The notes: a model not told the origin generated them from the sequence alone. DNA of 64,000 nt from Microcoleus sp. bin38.metabat.b11b12b14.051 (GCF_013299165.1 NZ_JAAFKD010000007.1:184574-248573); one strand, 5' to 3'. Counted from the stretch's first letter, positions 49,330 to 58,313 are shown. Translations and numbers: made by a program.

Positions 49330-49664
49330 CCTCGCCGGATTTAATTGATTCTGCAACCGCAGAAAGTGAAGGGGTTAGCTCGGTTGAAGAATCAAATTTT
49401 CGCGATCGGGCTGTAAGCGAATATTCTCCCAAAGGCACGGCCCGTACTGGATTTTCGTATTTCCGGTTTTCGTATAAGGATGGCTCGCGAACGGTCAGCA
49501 TTCACATTCCAGGGGGAAACGTGCGATCGGCTAACGCTCAATCCAGGGCGATCGAAGTCCGCGCCAAAATTGCTGCGGGGATGCCGCCAGAGGAGATTGT
49601 GAAGGCGATCCGAAAAATGTCTTTGTGTTATCACGATAGTTGCCCAGGGGTGATCGGGAGCTAG
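49326..49664 (+). CDS. Unknown small protein
   Basis: 112 residues, start overlapping the previous stop (ATGA). Beta-rich middle (FSYFRFSYKDGSRTVSIHIP) and a helix (AIEVRAKIAAGMPPEEIVKA). I do not recognise it. It converges with the integrase, overlapping its 3' end by 4 bases. Confidence 0.7.
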   Translation: MTSPDLIDSATAESEGVSSVEESNFRDRAVSEYSPKGTARTGFSYFRFSYKDGSRTVSIHIPGGNVRSANAQSRAIEVRAKIAAGMPPEEIVKAIRKMSLCYHDSCPGVIGS

Positions 49665-50233
49665 AAAATATTGATCGCATTCTTTCTCTGTTCCTCTGGC
49701 ACGTCAATGTAGCGGCCCAGAGAGCTCAAGCTTGCGTGCCCAGACAGAGATTTAATCAAACCAGCGTTGAACCCTAAATTGTTAAGCCTGGTTATGAACC
49801 CCCGCCGCGGGGAGTACAAGCTGTATCCCTGCCCTTGCAGCCCCGCCCTTTTCAAAGCTCGCCTCAAAGATTGATCGATCGCCTGCCGCGACAGACACCG
49901 CCCCAGTCGAACGCGAGAAGGAAACAAATACCCAATTTGAGGGCACTCGAAATCCCTCAATAAAATCTCCAAATTTCGGTGGCAGGGAATTTCCCGCGAG
50001 ACTTTATCCTTGCGGGTATTGCCTGGAAAAAGAATAGATCCTCGGCAAATACGCCTTGTAGGGTTTAAATAAAATTGCCCAACATCAGCTTTCAAGATAG
50101 CCTGAGGACGTTCGCCCGTGTACCAAGCAATCGCCCAAAAGATTTTATGAATTTCCGCAACAAAATTGTTGCTAATTTGTTCGTAACTTTCTTGAGTTAG
50201 TGGCGTCGCCTGCCCAAATTTATTGACTTTCAC
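49661..50233 (-). CDS. Compact tyrosine recombinase / integrase
   Basis: 190 residues from GTG at 50233 (read MKVNKFGQATPLT); a TTG further upstream at 50269 is less likely. It is only a catalytic domain: Arg in YTGERPQAIL, SPRRGFITRL for the HxxR box (Tyr at the usual His position), SGHASLSSLGRYID with the second His and catalytic Tyr. There is no N-terminal arm- or core-binding domain. Probably the recombinase of the accessory element; its attachment sites were not identified. Confidence 0.85.
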   Translation of the reverse strand: MKVNKFGQATPLTQESYEQISNNFVAEIHKIFWAIAWYTGERPQAILKADVGQFYLNPTRRICRGSILFPGNTRKDKVSREIPCHRNLEILLRDFECPQIGYLFPSRVRLGRCLSRQAIDQSLRRALKRAGLQGQGYSLYSPRRGFITRLNNLGFNAGLIKSLSGHASLSSLGRYIDVPEEQRKNAINIF

Positions 50234-50338
50234 GTTGCTAATTTGAATAAAAAAGTAAGAAATAAGCAAGCACCCAAGCTTCCTCTCAATTCTAAACCGT
50301 GTATCCCTTGCCTGAAAGAACTTTCACAAAATATATAC

Positions 50339-50364
50339 ATTGCTCTTTTATCTAAAAGAGCAAT
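50339..50364. promoter_or_regulatory. 26-bp palindrome between integrase and structural module
   Basis: ATTGCTCTTTTA, TC, TAAAAGAGCAAT: perfect 12-base arms. It lies 61 bases before the first gene of the plus-strand module, so an operator, an RNA hairpin or a recombination core is possible. Confidence 0.6.
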
Positions 50365-50424
50365 ATTTACCATTAACAATTCGGCTTGTATCATTGAAAG
50401 AAATCACGCCCACGGCAATACAAC

Positions 50425-50907
50425 ATGGCAATCGTCACACCAGGAACGGGAGCAACCCTGCAATCACCTACATTAGAGGGCCAATTTGTACAGCTAGTAG
50501 AATTTTTTCAGGCAATAGAGAAAACAGGCGGCAACCAAACAAGTTACTTTGCGAGCAGCTTCGACTCTGACGACTTGCTCTTTAGCGGCACATTCTCAGT
50601 CCCTATTTTGCCCGGTGCTACAGGAGCGGTATTCAGTGGGGATACTGCAAGGTTCCTAATCGGGACTTTTGCCCCCGGGACAGGCGGAACATTTACCCAA
50701 GCTACAGCGCTAGACTACTTCCTAGCAGTTGCAATGCGTCTCGTGACTTTTCAAAACGACGTAACCAAAAACCCACAGAATGCCACAAACGTCACCCTCG
50801 AAATTGACGCGAACAAAAACATAGCATCTGGCACTTTTAATTTACCGTTTACCAAAACAGTTACACCAACAGGAATCGCCATCACCCCTGGCACTTACTT
50901 GTTATAA
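50425..50907 (+). CDS. Unknown protein, first gene of the phage-like module
   Basis: 160 residues. Beta-rich, Gly/Thr-rich (LFSGTFSVPILPGATGAVFS, IASGTFNLPFTKTVTPTGIA), no signal peptide or membrane helix. It resembles a virion or adhesin-type structural protein in composition only. It leads a run of 13 close-set plus-strand genes. Confidence 0.7.
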   Translation: MAIVTPGTGATLQSPTLEGQFVQLVEFFQAIEKTGGNQTSYFASSFDSDDLLFSGTFSVPILPGATGAVFSGDTARFLIGTFAPGTGGTFTQATALDYFLAVAMRLVTFQNDVTKNPQNATNVTLEIDANKNIASGTFNLPFTKTVTPTGIAITPGTYLL

Positions 50908-50936
50908 AAATAGTTGAATAATTAACAACAAAAAAA

Positions 50937-52325
50937 ATGAGTGAATATACATTCCCGATTAATTTTGAGCCATTAAAAGCAAACAACACTATCCAGACAA
51001 TCGTAGACATCGATGCCCTTTGCGCGCCGGCTAAGGCTGCGCTAACTGGATATGTCAGTTCCCTTACACTTCCTGCCGCCGAAACACAACATATGCTGTG
51101 GGCAAATGTGGGATTGAATATTTACATCGAGCAACTTACCGCCAGCTACTACCTACCATCTTTAGGAGCTCAAACCCCCGCACCCGCCATCAAGCGTAGT
51201 AGCACGTTGGCAGATAAAGTAGCCGAAATCTCTTCATTGACAGGCCGCTGGCCTAAATGCCAATTTCTGCTCTGGGTGCGGCCAAACGCAACCGCAGCGT
51301 GGCAATGGGTAGCAACTGATTTAATCCAAAATTACGGCAACCGAGTTAATTATTTAAATTTATTAATCCCATACCTGACGCAAGGCAACGTGCTCGTAGC
51401 TGGCCGCGGAACTCAAGTCGGGCTGCAATTCATATCCGACGCAGCAATCTCAGCCACACTCCCCCAAGCATCAGACAGATTAGTTATACAAGGCAGCGTG
51501 CGCGTTGAATTGTCACTATTAGATGCAAAAAAAAACGATGAAACAAACGCTTTAAAAGCTCGATTGACCGCACTTGAGAATTTACTAGGAATCATGGGAG
51601 CGCCAACTGCCACTACCGAGGGACGCAGTGGATTAGTTCCAAAGGCTCTTGCCGGACAAGGAAACAGGCTCTTAAGGGGAGACTGCACTTGGCAATCACC
51701 TACCGAGTTAACAGGTCTAAGAACCCGAACGAACGCAACGACTGTGCCATTTAACGCTAATGCTTTTACCCTAGCGCAACCAAGAGAATTGCAGTGGATT
51801 GATGGAGGTGTTGCGAACCTTAACTTACCAGCCAATGCAGGTACATTGTTAAGAAACGACCCCTTGTTTGACGTTGCTAAAGAACTTTATGAAAGCCAAG
51901 AGTTTAATAACGCCGGTGGGCGATGGTGGAAACGTGACGAAAATAATGGCGTTTGGAGTGCTTGGAAAGAATTAGCTTTTCTAGAGGGAAACCAAGTTTT
52001 TACTGGCGATAAATCTTTTGCTGGGTTCACGAGACTAGGGGATACCGCAATCAAAGTAAAATTAATTACTGGCACTACTTCTGCATCTCAGGGGGTAGCA
52101 AGTATTTTGCCACACGGTATAACTAGCCCTGTAAAAATAATCTCGGCGACTCTAGCAATTGAATATGTAGGCGGGAATTGGGTGCCAGCCAGTTACACGA
52201 ATGTGGGGGGATATGAAGCTAATTTACAATGGGATACAGCAAATGTTGCAGTCATCGCCAGAACTGGAAATTCGGCGAGCATTTTGAGCAAACCTTTTAG
52301 TGTTTTGTTAACTTACATCGCTTAG
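50937..52325 (+). CDS. Tail-fibre-like protein
   Basis: 462 residues. The middle motif EGRSGLVPKALAGQGNRLLR followed by GDCTW is the joint seen in many phage tail-fibre proteins (GLVPxPxAGxxxxxLRGDGTW). Around it are beta-rich regions and a pyocin-knob-like part (LFDVAKELYESQEFNNAGGR, WWKRDENNGVWSAWKEL). The C-terminal domain SPVKIISATLAIEYVGGNWV may be the receptor-binding head. The N-terminal 200 residues are not recognised. Confidence 0.75.
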   Translation: MSEYTFPINFEPLKANNTIQTIVDIDALCAPAKAALTGYVSSLTLPAAETQHMLWANVGLNIYIEQLTASYYLPSLGAQTPAPAIKRSSTLADKVAEISSLTGRWPKCQFLLWVRPNATAAWQWVATDLIQNYGNRVNYLNLLIPYLTQGNVLVAGRGTQVGLQFISDAAISATLPQASDRLVIQGSVRVELSLLDAKKNDETNALKARLTALENLLGIMGAPTATTEGRSGLVPKALAGQGNRLLRGDCTWQSPTELTGLRTRTNATTVPFNANAFTLAQPRELQWIDGGVANLNLPANAGTLLRNDPLFDVAKELYESQEFNNAGGRWWKRDENNGVWSAWKELAFLEGNQVFTGDKSFAGFTRLGDTAIKVKLITGTTSASQGVASILPHGITSPVKIISATLAIEYVGGNWVPASYTNVGGYEANLQWDTANVAVIARTGNSASILSKPFSVLLTYIA

Positions 52326-52329
52326 CAAC

Positions 52330-54063
52330 ATGAAAATAAGTTATTTGTCCCCAGACCAAATATCTGTTAGCACACCAATTGGAAATACAAAGGGAGTTGC
52401 ATCAGTTTCCGAAAAAGCAATTAGTGGGGGTTTAGACCTAGGAATTGTTGGAGTAGGTATCAGTACAGACTACGGTGGCGCAGTCACAGGAAAAATCAAT
52501 TTAGGGATTATAGGAATGGAGGTTCAGCTAGGTAGCGAAGGTGGCAAATCAGTAACGCAAGCCGGCTTTGGACTCCTAGAAGTTAAAGTCGAATCGAGAA
52601 ATTGCGTTGTCACAGAAACCAAGACAATCGCAGGGCAAATTGTTGCTAGTCGCAGCTATCCCGATCCTGGTTGTAAATTACCGGAACAAGAAAAACCTTT
52701 TTTGCCGCCAGCGCCTGAGCCGGGCCCTAACGGCGTTGAAATTCCGGATACAGACGAACAGATATATGCGGTAATTACGCAAACTAGAGGTGGAACTATT
52801 GTAGAAACTGTTAACTATTGGCCTTTCCACACTACAACAATTACTGATACTAGCGAAGCAACTATGAATGTTTCAAACATTCCAGACGAAGTTCCGCCCC
52901 CTCGAACGAATAGACCGGTTCCATTTTTTGTAAATAAAATACTAAAGATAGACCACGTTTATAGGGTTAATTATCCAAACAACCCTTCAGCAAACATTAC
53001 GGACCTAATAGACATTAGGTCTTCTTTCGATTCCACAAACGACTTGATGGAATTTGGTGTGTGGCGCGATCTAGAGGGAAATTATAATAGCTCCTGGGGC
53101 GCACACGTTTCGTCAAATCTTGTAATTGAAAAACATACAACAACACGTAACGGACAGCCTGCGGGAGTATATACGGACGGGCTTTGGGGAGGAGTATGGG
53201 CAGGAAAAGCATCGACATTAAGAAAACTTCTTGCATTAGAACAACGAGGAGACGGAGGCAGATTTAATTTAAAAACAATAGTTTCACAGATAATTCCAGT
53301 CGGAAAACAAAAGCCAGTCGCACAATTTTTACCAACCGGAAATACACCACCGATGAATAACAACTGCTGTGAAGAAATACTTGATTTACTTGATGAGTTT
53401 AAAGAAGTTTTAGCCCTCAAAGAATTTAAGACTAAGAAAATATCAATTCCTGGCGAAATGATTGCCATTCAAACAGAAGGAATGCCCGCGCCACCTGATG
53501 AAATAATTAGCAATTACCCTCAGATGCTCAGCGCCATTTTATTAGCAGTTAACCGATATGGGATTGACGCACCAATAACAGCAATTGTGGAAGATTCGGA
53601 TTTAACAAAAGCCGGAAAGCAAGAAAACGAATTCACTTACACATCACCAGGAACCGCCATCAAGGCAATACTTGAATTATTGCTAGAAATGAAGGCAGAG
53701 AATGGTGCTAGGCTTGAAATTCAAGTGCGCTTAGCTTCAGCTATTACTCGCACATTGAAAATCGCTGCCGGAGTTAGTGAGTCGGTATCCACAATCATTA
53801 AAATGCTGGGGATTCCTGTTAGACCAAAACAGAAATCTCTACCACTAGAATTCAACTTATTTGCAGGCAAAAAAGGTAAAGGCTTCGCCAAAGCCGAAAC
53901 AAGCGGCCGTAGTGCTGGCTCGGAAACGCAATTAGAATCAATTTTGCCGAACTTTCTTAAGGACAGCCAATATGAGCTCCCAGCGCCAACTTTCAATCCA
54001 GATGATGATGACATTAGAGAATTGCTGGTAAAGATTCTAGTAGCAGTACAAAGCGGGAAATAA
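52330..54063 (+). CDS. Unknown large protein of the phage-like module
   Basis: 577 residues. N-terminal Gly-rich beta region (GGLDLGIVGVGISTDYGGAV, GKINLGIIGMEVQLGSEGG), Pro-rich linker (KPFLPPAPEPGPNG), middle domain (DGLWGGVWAGKASTLRKLLA), then a helical C-terminal half (AIKAILELLLEMKAENGARL, ASAITRTLKIAAGVSESVST). A cysteine pair sits at NNNCCEEILDLLDEF. No signal or membrane helix. Probably structural; I know no family. Confidence 0.7.
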   Translation: MKISYLSPDQISVSTPIGNTKGVASVSEKAISGGLDLGIVGVGISTDYGGAVTGKINLGIIGMEVQLGSEGGKSVTQAGFGLLEVKVESRNCVVTETKTIAGQIVASRSYPDPGCKLPEQEKPFLPPAPEPGPNGVEIPDTDEQIYAVITQTRGGTIVETVNYWPFHTTTITDTSEATMNVSNIPDEVPPPRTNRPVPFFVNKILKIDHVYRVNYPNNPSANITDLIDIRSSFDSTNDLMEFGVWRDLEGNYNSSWGAHVSSNLVIEKHTTTRNGQPAGVYTDGLWGGVWAGKASTLRKLLALEQRGDGGRFNLKTIVSQIIPVGKQKPVAQFLPTGNTPPMNNNCCEEILDLLDEFKEVLALKEFKTKKISIPGEMIAIQTEGMPAPPDEIISNYPQMLSAILLAVNRYGIDAPITAIVEDSDLTKAGKQENEFTYTSPGTAIKAILELLLEMKAENGARLEIQVRLASAITRTLKIAAGVSESVSTIIKMLGIPVRPKQKSLPLEFNLFAGKKGKGFAKAETSGRSAGSETQLESILPNFLKDSQYELPAPTFNPDDDDIRELLVKILVAVQSGK

Positions 54064-54067
54064 AAAT

Positions 54068-54832
54068 ATGCCGATTCCATTAATCATAAAAGCTGCAATC
54101 TTAGGCAGCAAAATAGCAAAAATAGCTCCTTTTATAGCGAAAATTGGAGGAGCTATTTATAGATTTACAAAGCTTGGTGCAATTGGGGGATTTCTCAAAG
54201 GAATTGCCCTAAAAGTCGGGGGCTTTATCGCTAAAGTTTTTCCTTGGGTGGCAGCTTCATTTTTGCCTGATCTGCTTAGCAAAGTAGTACAAACTACGCA
54301 AACCATGTGGCATTTCAACTGGAAAATTAGCGATAAACAACTGCAAGAGGATATGAAAAGTGCAGTTACAAATCTGTATGAACCATTGGGTGAATCATTA
54401 GGGAGGTCAGTCGCTGCTATTGTTGTCGGACGTGGAATTGGAGGGAGCAATGCTATCCCTAAATTACGAATAAACACGACTCAGATAGCAAATTTAATTG
54501 AGTTGTCCGGAGGCAGCGAAACCGTTAGGGATACGCTTGTAGATGCTGTTACCGAGATGTGGTGGGCAGTAAAAGCTGCTGCACAAACAATTCTATTTAA
54601 ATTTGTTTACCTAAACGGGCGCAAGTATATCGAGAGAGTAACTGGTAAAGAACTTGGAGGAGCAGAAGAAGCAGAAAGCTTTATATTTGCAGAGAAATTT
54701 GAGGAAAAAATACGGGATTTAGTTCCTGACGAGCAAATTTCAGATGCCGTTATCAACGGATTTGAGGCCTTCTTCGATTCACTCGGAGAATTAATAACAG
54801 AAGAAGACACTTACGCAACCTTCATTAATTAA
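54068..54832 (+). CDS. Gly-rich hydrophobic membrane-interacting protein
   Basis: 254 residues. The first 65 residues are hydrophobic with small-residue spacing like a glycine zipper (IIKAAILGSKIAKIAPFIAK, GAIGGFLKGIALKVGGFIAK, VFPWVAASFLPDLL). The rest is helical and acidic at the end. It could insert in membranes, as a virion pilot, penetration or pore protein; this is inference. Confidence 0.7.
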   Translation: MPIPLIIKAAILGSKIAKIAPFIAKIGGAIYRFTKLGAIGGFLKGIALKVGGFIAKVFPWVAASFLPDLLSKVVQTTQTMWHFNWKISDKQLQEDMKSAVTNLYEPLGESLGRSVAAIVVGRGIGGSNAIPKLRINTTQIANLIELSGGSETVRDTLVDAVTEMWWAVKAAAQTILFKFVYLNGRKYIERVTGKELGGAEEAESFIFAEKFEEKIRDLVPDEQISDAVINGFEAFFDSLGELITEEDTYATFIN

Positions 54833-54833
54833 T

Positions 54834-55208
54834 ATGGCTACAAAGGCGCCTATTGCTCCTGCAACAGGAGCAAAACCAGCAAGAGCTAAGAAATCACCGG
54901 CAGCACAAAAAGCAACCTTTAAGGATGAGGTGAGTTCTCGCATTGAAAGCAGTCACGAAGCAGTAATGTACCAGCGCGCAATCAGCAGAGAAGACTTAGA
55001 GATGTCGTTTGGCGTCGGCGATTACGATCTATTTTTCAAGGAATTCGTTAGTTACTTTAAGCAGACTCGCACCGATAAACTTACTAAAGAAGAAGCTGCA
55101 CAGCCGAATTTAAGAATTAAAGAATTAAGTAAGCTGAGGTGGCGCAAATCGCGGCGAAGACGCCGGGGCAAGCTGAAAAAAAATACAGATAACAGTGGGA
55201 AAAAGTGA
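54834..55208 (+). CDS. Small very basic protein
   Basis: 124 residues. Lys/Ala-rich start (APATGAKPARAKKSPAAQKA) and an Arg/Lys cluster near the C-terminus (LRWRKSRRRRRGKLKK), suggesting nucleic-acid binding. The start is one base after the previous stop, and the stop overlaps the next GTG start. Confidence 0.7.
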   Translation: MATKAPIAPATGAKPARAKKSPAAQKATFKDEVSSRIESSHEAVMYQRAISREDLEMSFGVGDYDLFFKEFVSYFKQTRTDKLTKEEAAQPNLRIKELSKLRWRKSRRRRRGKLKKNTDNSGKK

Positions 55209-56356
55209 GCAATCTTAAAAACCTTAAGTCAAAAGCTGCTGACAAAATAGCAAGGCAAGAAGCAGCGACGGTTATAGCGGGCGCAAATCCTCAGGTAAAT
55301 GATGAGGATGCACCGCGATTCTATTTGCTGGAGTTAGAATTGCCGGATAACGTTAAGGTATTGCTGTCAGGGGCAAAACCTTTTATCCCACTTCAAGCAA
55401 GTTTGATCAAAGCCTTTGATGATGTACTTCGCGCTCGAATTGATTCGGAGTGGAGTGCTAAGCAATTTTGGCGCTGGGCTAAGGAATTCGAGAACGGTTT
55501 CTCTAATTTTACTGTAGGAACAAAAGATGTGTTTGCTCAGTGGCAGAAAAAAAATAAGCCGTGGGGTAAAGACCCTGAAAACAAGCCAAGAATTACGGAA
55601 ATCAAAATTCCCGTACAAAGTAAGGGTGATGTACCACCGCATTATAAAACAATATTTTTTCTAGCCGATCGCACAGTCGAAAATGACTTTCAAGTTTTCA
55701 CCGGCTCTTACCGTGAGATTGCTCAACAAATTACAAACTGGTGGAATCAAAAGCAGAAAGACAGCGGATTTACCAAAGAGCGTGGCGGGGATTTCCCTAT
55801 TTTAAAAGGGCAGCCATTAATTAAATTGTATTTCTATGAAGATGCTGGCGCATCAACTAAGGGCAAGGCAGCAATCAAAGGGGAAATATCTTTGCGGGTT
55901 ACGGACAAGTCAGCAAATCCAAAATCTTCTTTACCAGCAATTAGCAAAGCTGATTTAAAAAAATATGCCCAAATCATACAAAAGCAATTTGGTGATAATG
56001 GCGGCTACGTCTGGAAAAAGGGCCGCGAAACAATTTCCTACAGAAATCGCCATCAAGGGTTTGAAGGTTGGTATTTCGTCAAGGACAAAGGAGATGGTAT
56101 TGAATTAATCAAGCGTTTGCTTGCGATTTTTAACCACACTATTGATCTGACTTGCGTTCACCACAGCGTCAACGTTAATTCCGTGGCAGCCTACCCAGAG
56201 AATCCGCCCCCAGTCACTGTATTAGGCGAAAAAACCCCTATAGCTTCGCGGCGGCCTTTGGCAAATGTTCGCTTCCGGCGCGCAGAAATTATTCTCTTGG
56301 CTGGTCAAAAGCCAATCGAACTCGTGCGTAATTCTGTAGTTGTTTACAAGGGGTAG
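55205..56356 (+). CDS. Unknown protein of the phage-like module
   Basis: 383 residues from GTG at 55205, overlapping the previous stop (GTGA). Mixed alpha/beta (IDSEWSAKQFWRWAKEFENG, IPVQSKGDVPPHYKTIFFLA, GYVWKKGRETISYRNRHQGF). No Walker motif or catalytic pattern found. It is among the largest proteins of the module. I do not recognise it. Confidence 0.7.
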   Translation: MSNLKNLKSKAADKIARQEAATVIAGANPQVNDEDAPRFYLLELELPDNVKVLLSGAKPFIPLQASLIKAFDDVLRARIDSEWSAKQFWRWAKEFENGFSNFTVGTKDVFAQWQKKNKPWGKDPENKPRITEIKIPVQSKGDVPPHYKTIFFLADRTVENDFQVFTGSYREIAQQITNWWNQKQKDSGFTKERGGDFPILKGQPLIKLYFYEDAGASTKGKAAIKGEISLRVTDKSANPKSSLPAISKADLKKYAQIIQKQFGDNGGYVWKKGRETISYRNRHQGFEGWYFVKDKGDGIELIKRLLAIFNHTIDLTCVHHSVNVNSVAAYPENPPPVTVLGEKTPIASRRPLANVRFRRAEIILLAGQKPIELVRNSVVVYKG

Positions 56357-56516
56357 CCGACTATTCCCCGGGAAATGGCCGAGGAATAGCCGCAGTATCG
56401 CCAACGTATGTAAGGTTGCACAAACCCGTAGGGTTTGTAAGGTATCTACAGGGGTTGCCGGCTTTCGGTCGTTTGTTTACGGTGGGTTTAACAGTATTTT
56501 CGGGCTACGATTTTTT
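56357..56516. other. Short intergenic region in the module
   Basis: 160 bases with the repeated phrase CGTATGTAAGGTTGCACAAACCCGTAGGGTTTGTAAGG, a small AAACCC/GGGTTT hairpin. Possibly a processing site or promoter. Confidence 0.4.
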
Positions 56517-56849
56517 ATGGCCACCCCTTCTTATTTTGCAGTGACGGGCACCAATGCCCAGATCCGCCTTACAAAAAACTACACGGCGATCGCTGGCGAC
56601 CTAGGGCTTACCTCGGAGTCGCTGACTCCAATTAGTGGCAAACAAGTTATGAACACAAGTGATTTGCTTGCAGTTAGTCAGCTAGGGCGAATCCGCATTA
56701 ACGTGCGAAACGGTAAAAAACGAGCTGGCTACAACATTGTTTGCGCGACGGACAAGATGGACGATGCCACGAAAACTCTGAGTGGCAAAGCTTTCGGTAC
56801 TGGAATCATCCGCAGTGCGCGATTCATGCGGCGCGCGGTTTTCTATTAA
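56517..56849 (+). CDS. Small protein, possible virion component
   Basis: 110 residues from ATG at 56517 (MATPSYFAVTGTNAQIRLTK). Basic C-terminus GTGIIRSARFMRRAVFY. Beta-rich. The next gene product has a similar ending (GTIASIRESNRMRLL), so the two may be diverged paralogues. Its last 63 bases are repeated twice more downstream. Confidence 0.7.
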   Translation: MATPSYFAVTGTNAQIRLTKNYTAIAGDLGLTSESLTPISGKQVMNTSDLLAVSQLGRIRINVRNGKKRAGYNIVCATDKMDDATKTLSGKAFGTGIIRSARFMRRAVFY

Positions 56850-56981
56850 GTAAAGCTTTCGGTACTGGAATCATCCGCAGTGCGCGATTTATGCGGCGCG
56901 CGGTTTTCTATTAAGTAAAGCTTTCGGTACTGGAATCATCCGCAGTGCGCGATTTATCCAACGCGCGGTTTTCTATTAAAA
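56787..56981. repeat. 65-bp triplication of a gene 3' end
   Basis: AAAGCTTTCGGTACTGGAAT begins at 56787, 56852 and 56917. Each unit runs through GCGCGCGGTTTTCTATTAA. The first copy is coding; the other two form a tail between genes, and the third has diverged (ATCCAACGCG). Confidence 0.97.
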
Positions 56982-56996
56982 AAAGGAGAATAATAA

Positions 56997-57380
56997 ATGC
57001 CAGCTAGCATTAAATTGTGCAAAGCAGTGATCGATATTGGTACGACGGGAAACGAAACTGTATTTTTTCGGTCAAACGTCAATATGTATAAGGATGCGTT
57101 TGGAACGGCGGTGGGAATTACCGTCGCTACTGCTAATGAAACTGCCAAATCACCGGTATCTTCTATCCGCCAGTTGATTCGAGTTGGTTATCTACGCCGG
57201 ATGACTGCTACGCTCAGAGGCACCGCAACGGAACCAGGAACCAGCGTGCGGATTTTAGTAGCCGCTGGCAGAGAGCTATCCGCGCGAACTTATGGCGCGG
57301 CCGGCACAAACCCTCTTCCAGGAGTTAAGGGAGGAACGATTGCTAGCATTCGTGAGTCGAACAGAATGCGTCTTTTGTAG
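56997..57380 (+). CDS. Small protein with strong RBS, possible virion component
   Basis: 127 residues. AAAAGGAG precedes the ATG at ideal distance, the strongest ribosome site in the module, suggesting an abundant product. MPASIKLCKAVIDIGTTGNE and the basic C-terminus SIRESNRMRLL. Beta-rich, no signal peptide. A coat-type protein is conceivable; unproven. Confidence 0.7.
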   Translation: MPASIKLCKAVIDIGTTGNETVFFRSNVNMYKDAFGTAVGITVATANETAKSPVSSIRQLIRVGYLRRMTATLRGTATEPGTSVRILVAAGRELSARTYGAAGTNPLPGVKGGTIASIRESNRMRLL

Positions 57381-57399
57381 TTTATCTCAACTCAATGCC

Positions 57400-57813
57400 A
57401 TGACATTTTCCAAAATTCCTTTCACAACCGTTCTTCAAGAATTTACTGACGATGAGGGAGTGGTTACAGGGCAAATTACTACTCAAAACGGCGACGCTGG
57501 AACCTGGTTGCGTTTTGACTGCTCGTGCGCGGACGCCAGACCATTTTGCAGGGGTCATTGCTGCTCTCTAAAAGGAACTTATTTAAGTCCTGAGGAGGCA
57601 GCATCGGGGCAGTACGAAGCTTACCCAGATCCAGAAAACGGATTGATGGAGCTGCGTAAGGAATCTGACGGATTTTGTACTTATTTTGACCGAGATACAC
57701 GCACTTGCGGGATTTACGAAAATCGGCCGGGAGTTTGCCGAGATTTTCATTGCTCGCAGGGTGCGGGAGTAAGAGGTTGGAAGTTGCCAAATGTAGTTTA
57801 TAGAAATGTGTAA
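57400..57813 (+). CDS. YkgJ-family cysteine-cluster protein
   Basis: 137 residues from ATG at 57400; the frame is open to 57292 but overlaps the previous gene. Cys motif: FDCSCADARPFCRGHCCSL, then CTYFDRDTRTCGIYENRPGV followed by CRDFHC, matching the Zn/Fe-chelating YkgJ (UPF0153) domain. It probably binds a metal or cluster. Its presence within a phage-like module is unusual. Confidence 0.85.
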   Translation: MTFSKIPFTTVLQEFTDDEGVVTGQITTQNGDAGTWLRFDCSCADARPFCRGHCCSLKGTYLSPEEAASGQYEAYPDPENGLMELRKESDGFCTYFDRDTRTCGIYENRPGVCRDFHCSQGAGVRGWKLPNVVYRNV

Positions 57814-57817
57814 ATGA

Positions 57818-58306
57818 ATGAGTGATCTAATTCTTCAATTGACGAACCCTAGCAATTGGGAGGAACTAGATTACCAAACTTTATCTGGTGGCTTACCGCT
57901 ACCAGATTACACGCTTCCTATTCAATTAGAAAAACACATTATTGCTTGCTATTGCAATTCTCCTAGCGCTGAGGCTCACTGGAAATTTGCAGGTTGGGTA
58001 TCGCAAAAAATTTTTCTGGGCATCGGCGGAGTTTCTAGTTTGGGTGAGTCGGTGACTTACCGGAAAATTTGGTTGAAAAAGACTCAATTGATTATTTTTC
58101 AACCTTTAACTTCTAATTATTCTTTAACTTTTAGTTTTGCTAAATGGTTAAAGGATATGGAGATTGGTGTATGGCAGTACACCGGGCCTGTTAGCGATTC
58201 GGTTATCCAAGCGATAGGAAGTGGCAACCAACAAACGGTGCAAGGTTTAATCGCAATACAATCAAGGCTTCAGCAAATAGAAATAAAAATTGACTCTTTA
58301 CTGTAA
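57818..58306 (+). CDS. Unknown protein of the module
   Basis: 162 residues, mixed beta/alpha with aromatic-rich segments (KFAGWVSQKIFLGIGGVSSL) and a C-terminal helix (LIAIQSRLQQIEIKIDSLL) that may oligomerise. Not recognised. Confidence 0.7.
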   Translation: MSDLILQLTNPSNWEELDYQTLSGGLPLPDYTLPIQLEKHIIACYCNSPSAEAHWKFAGWVSQKIFLGIGGVSSLGESVTYRKIWLKKTQLIIFQPLTSNYSLTFSFAKWLKDMEIGVWQYTGPVSDSVIQAIGSGNQQTVQGLIAIQSRLQQIEIKIDSLL

Positions 58307-58313
58307 AAGCAAT

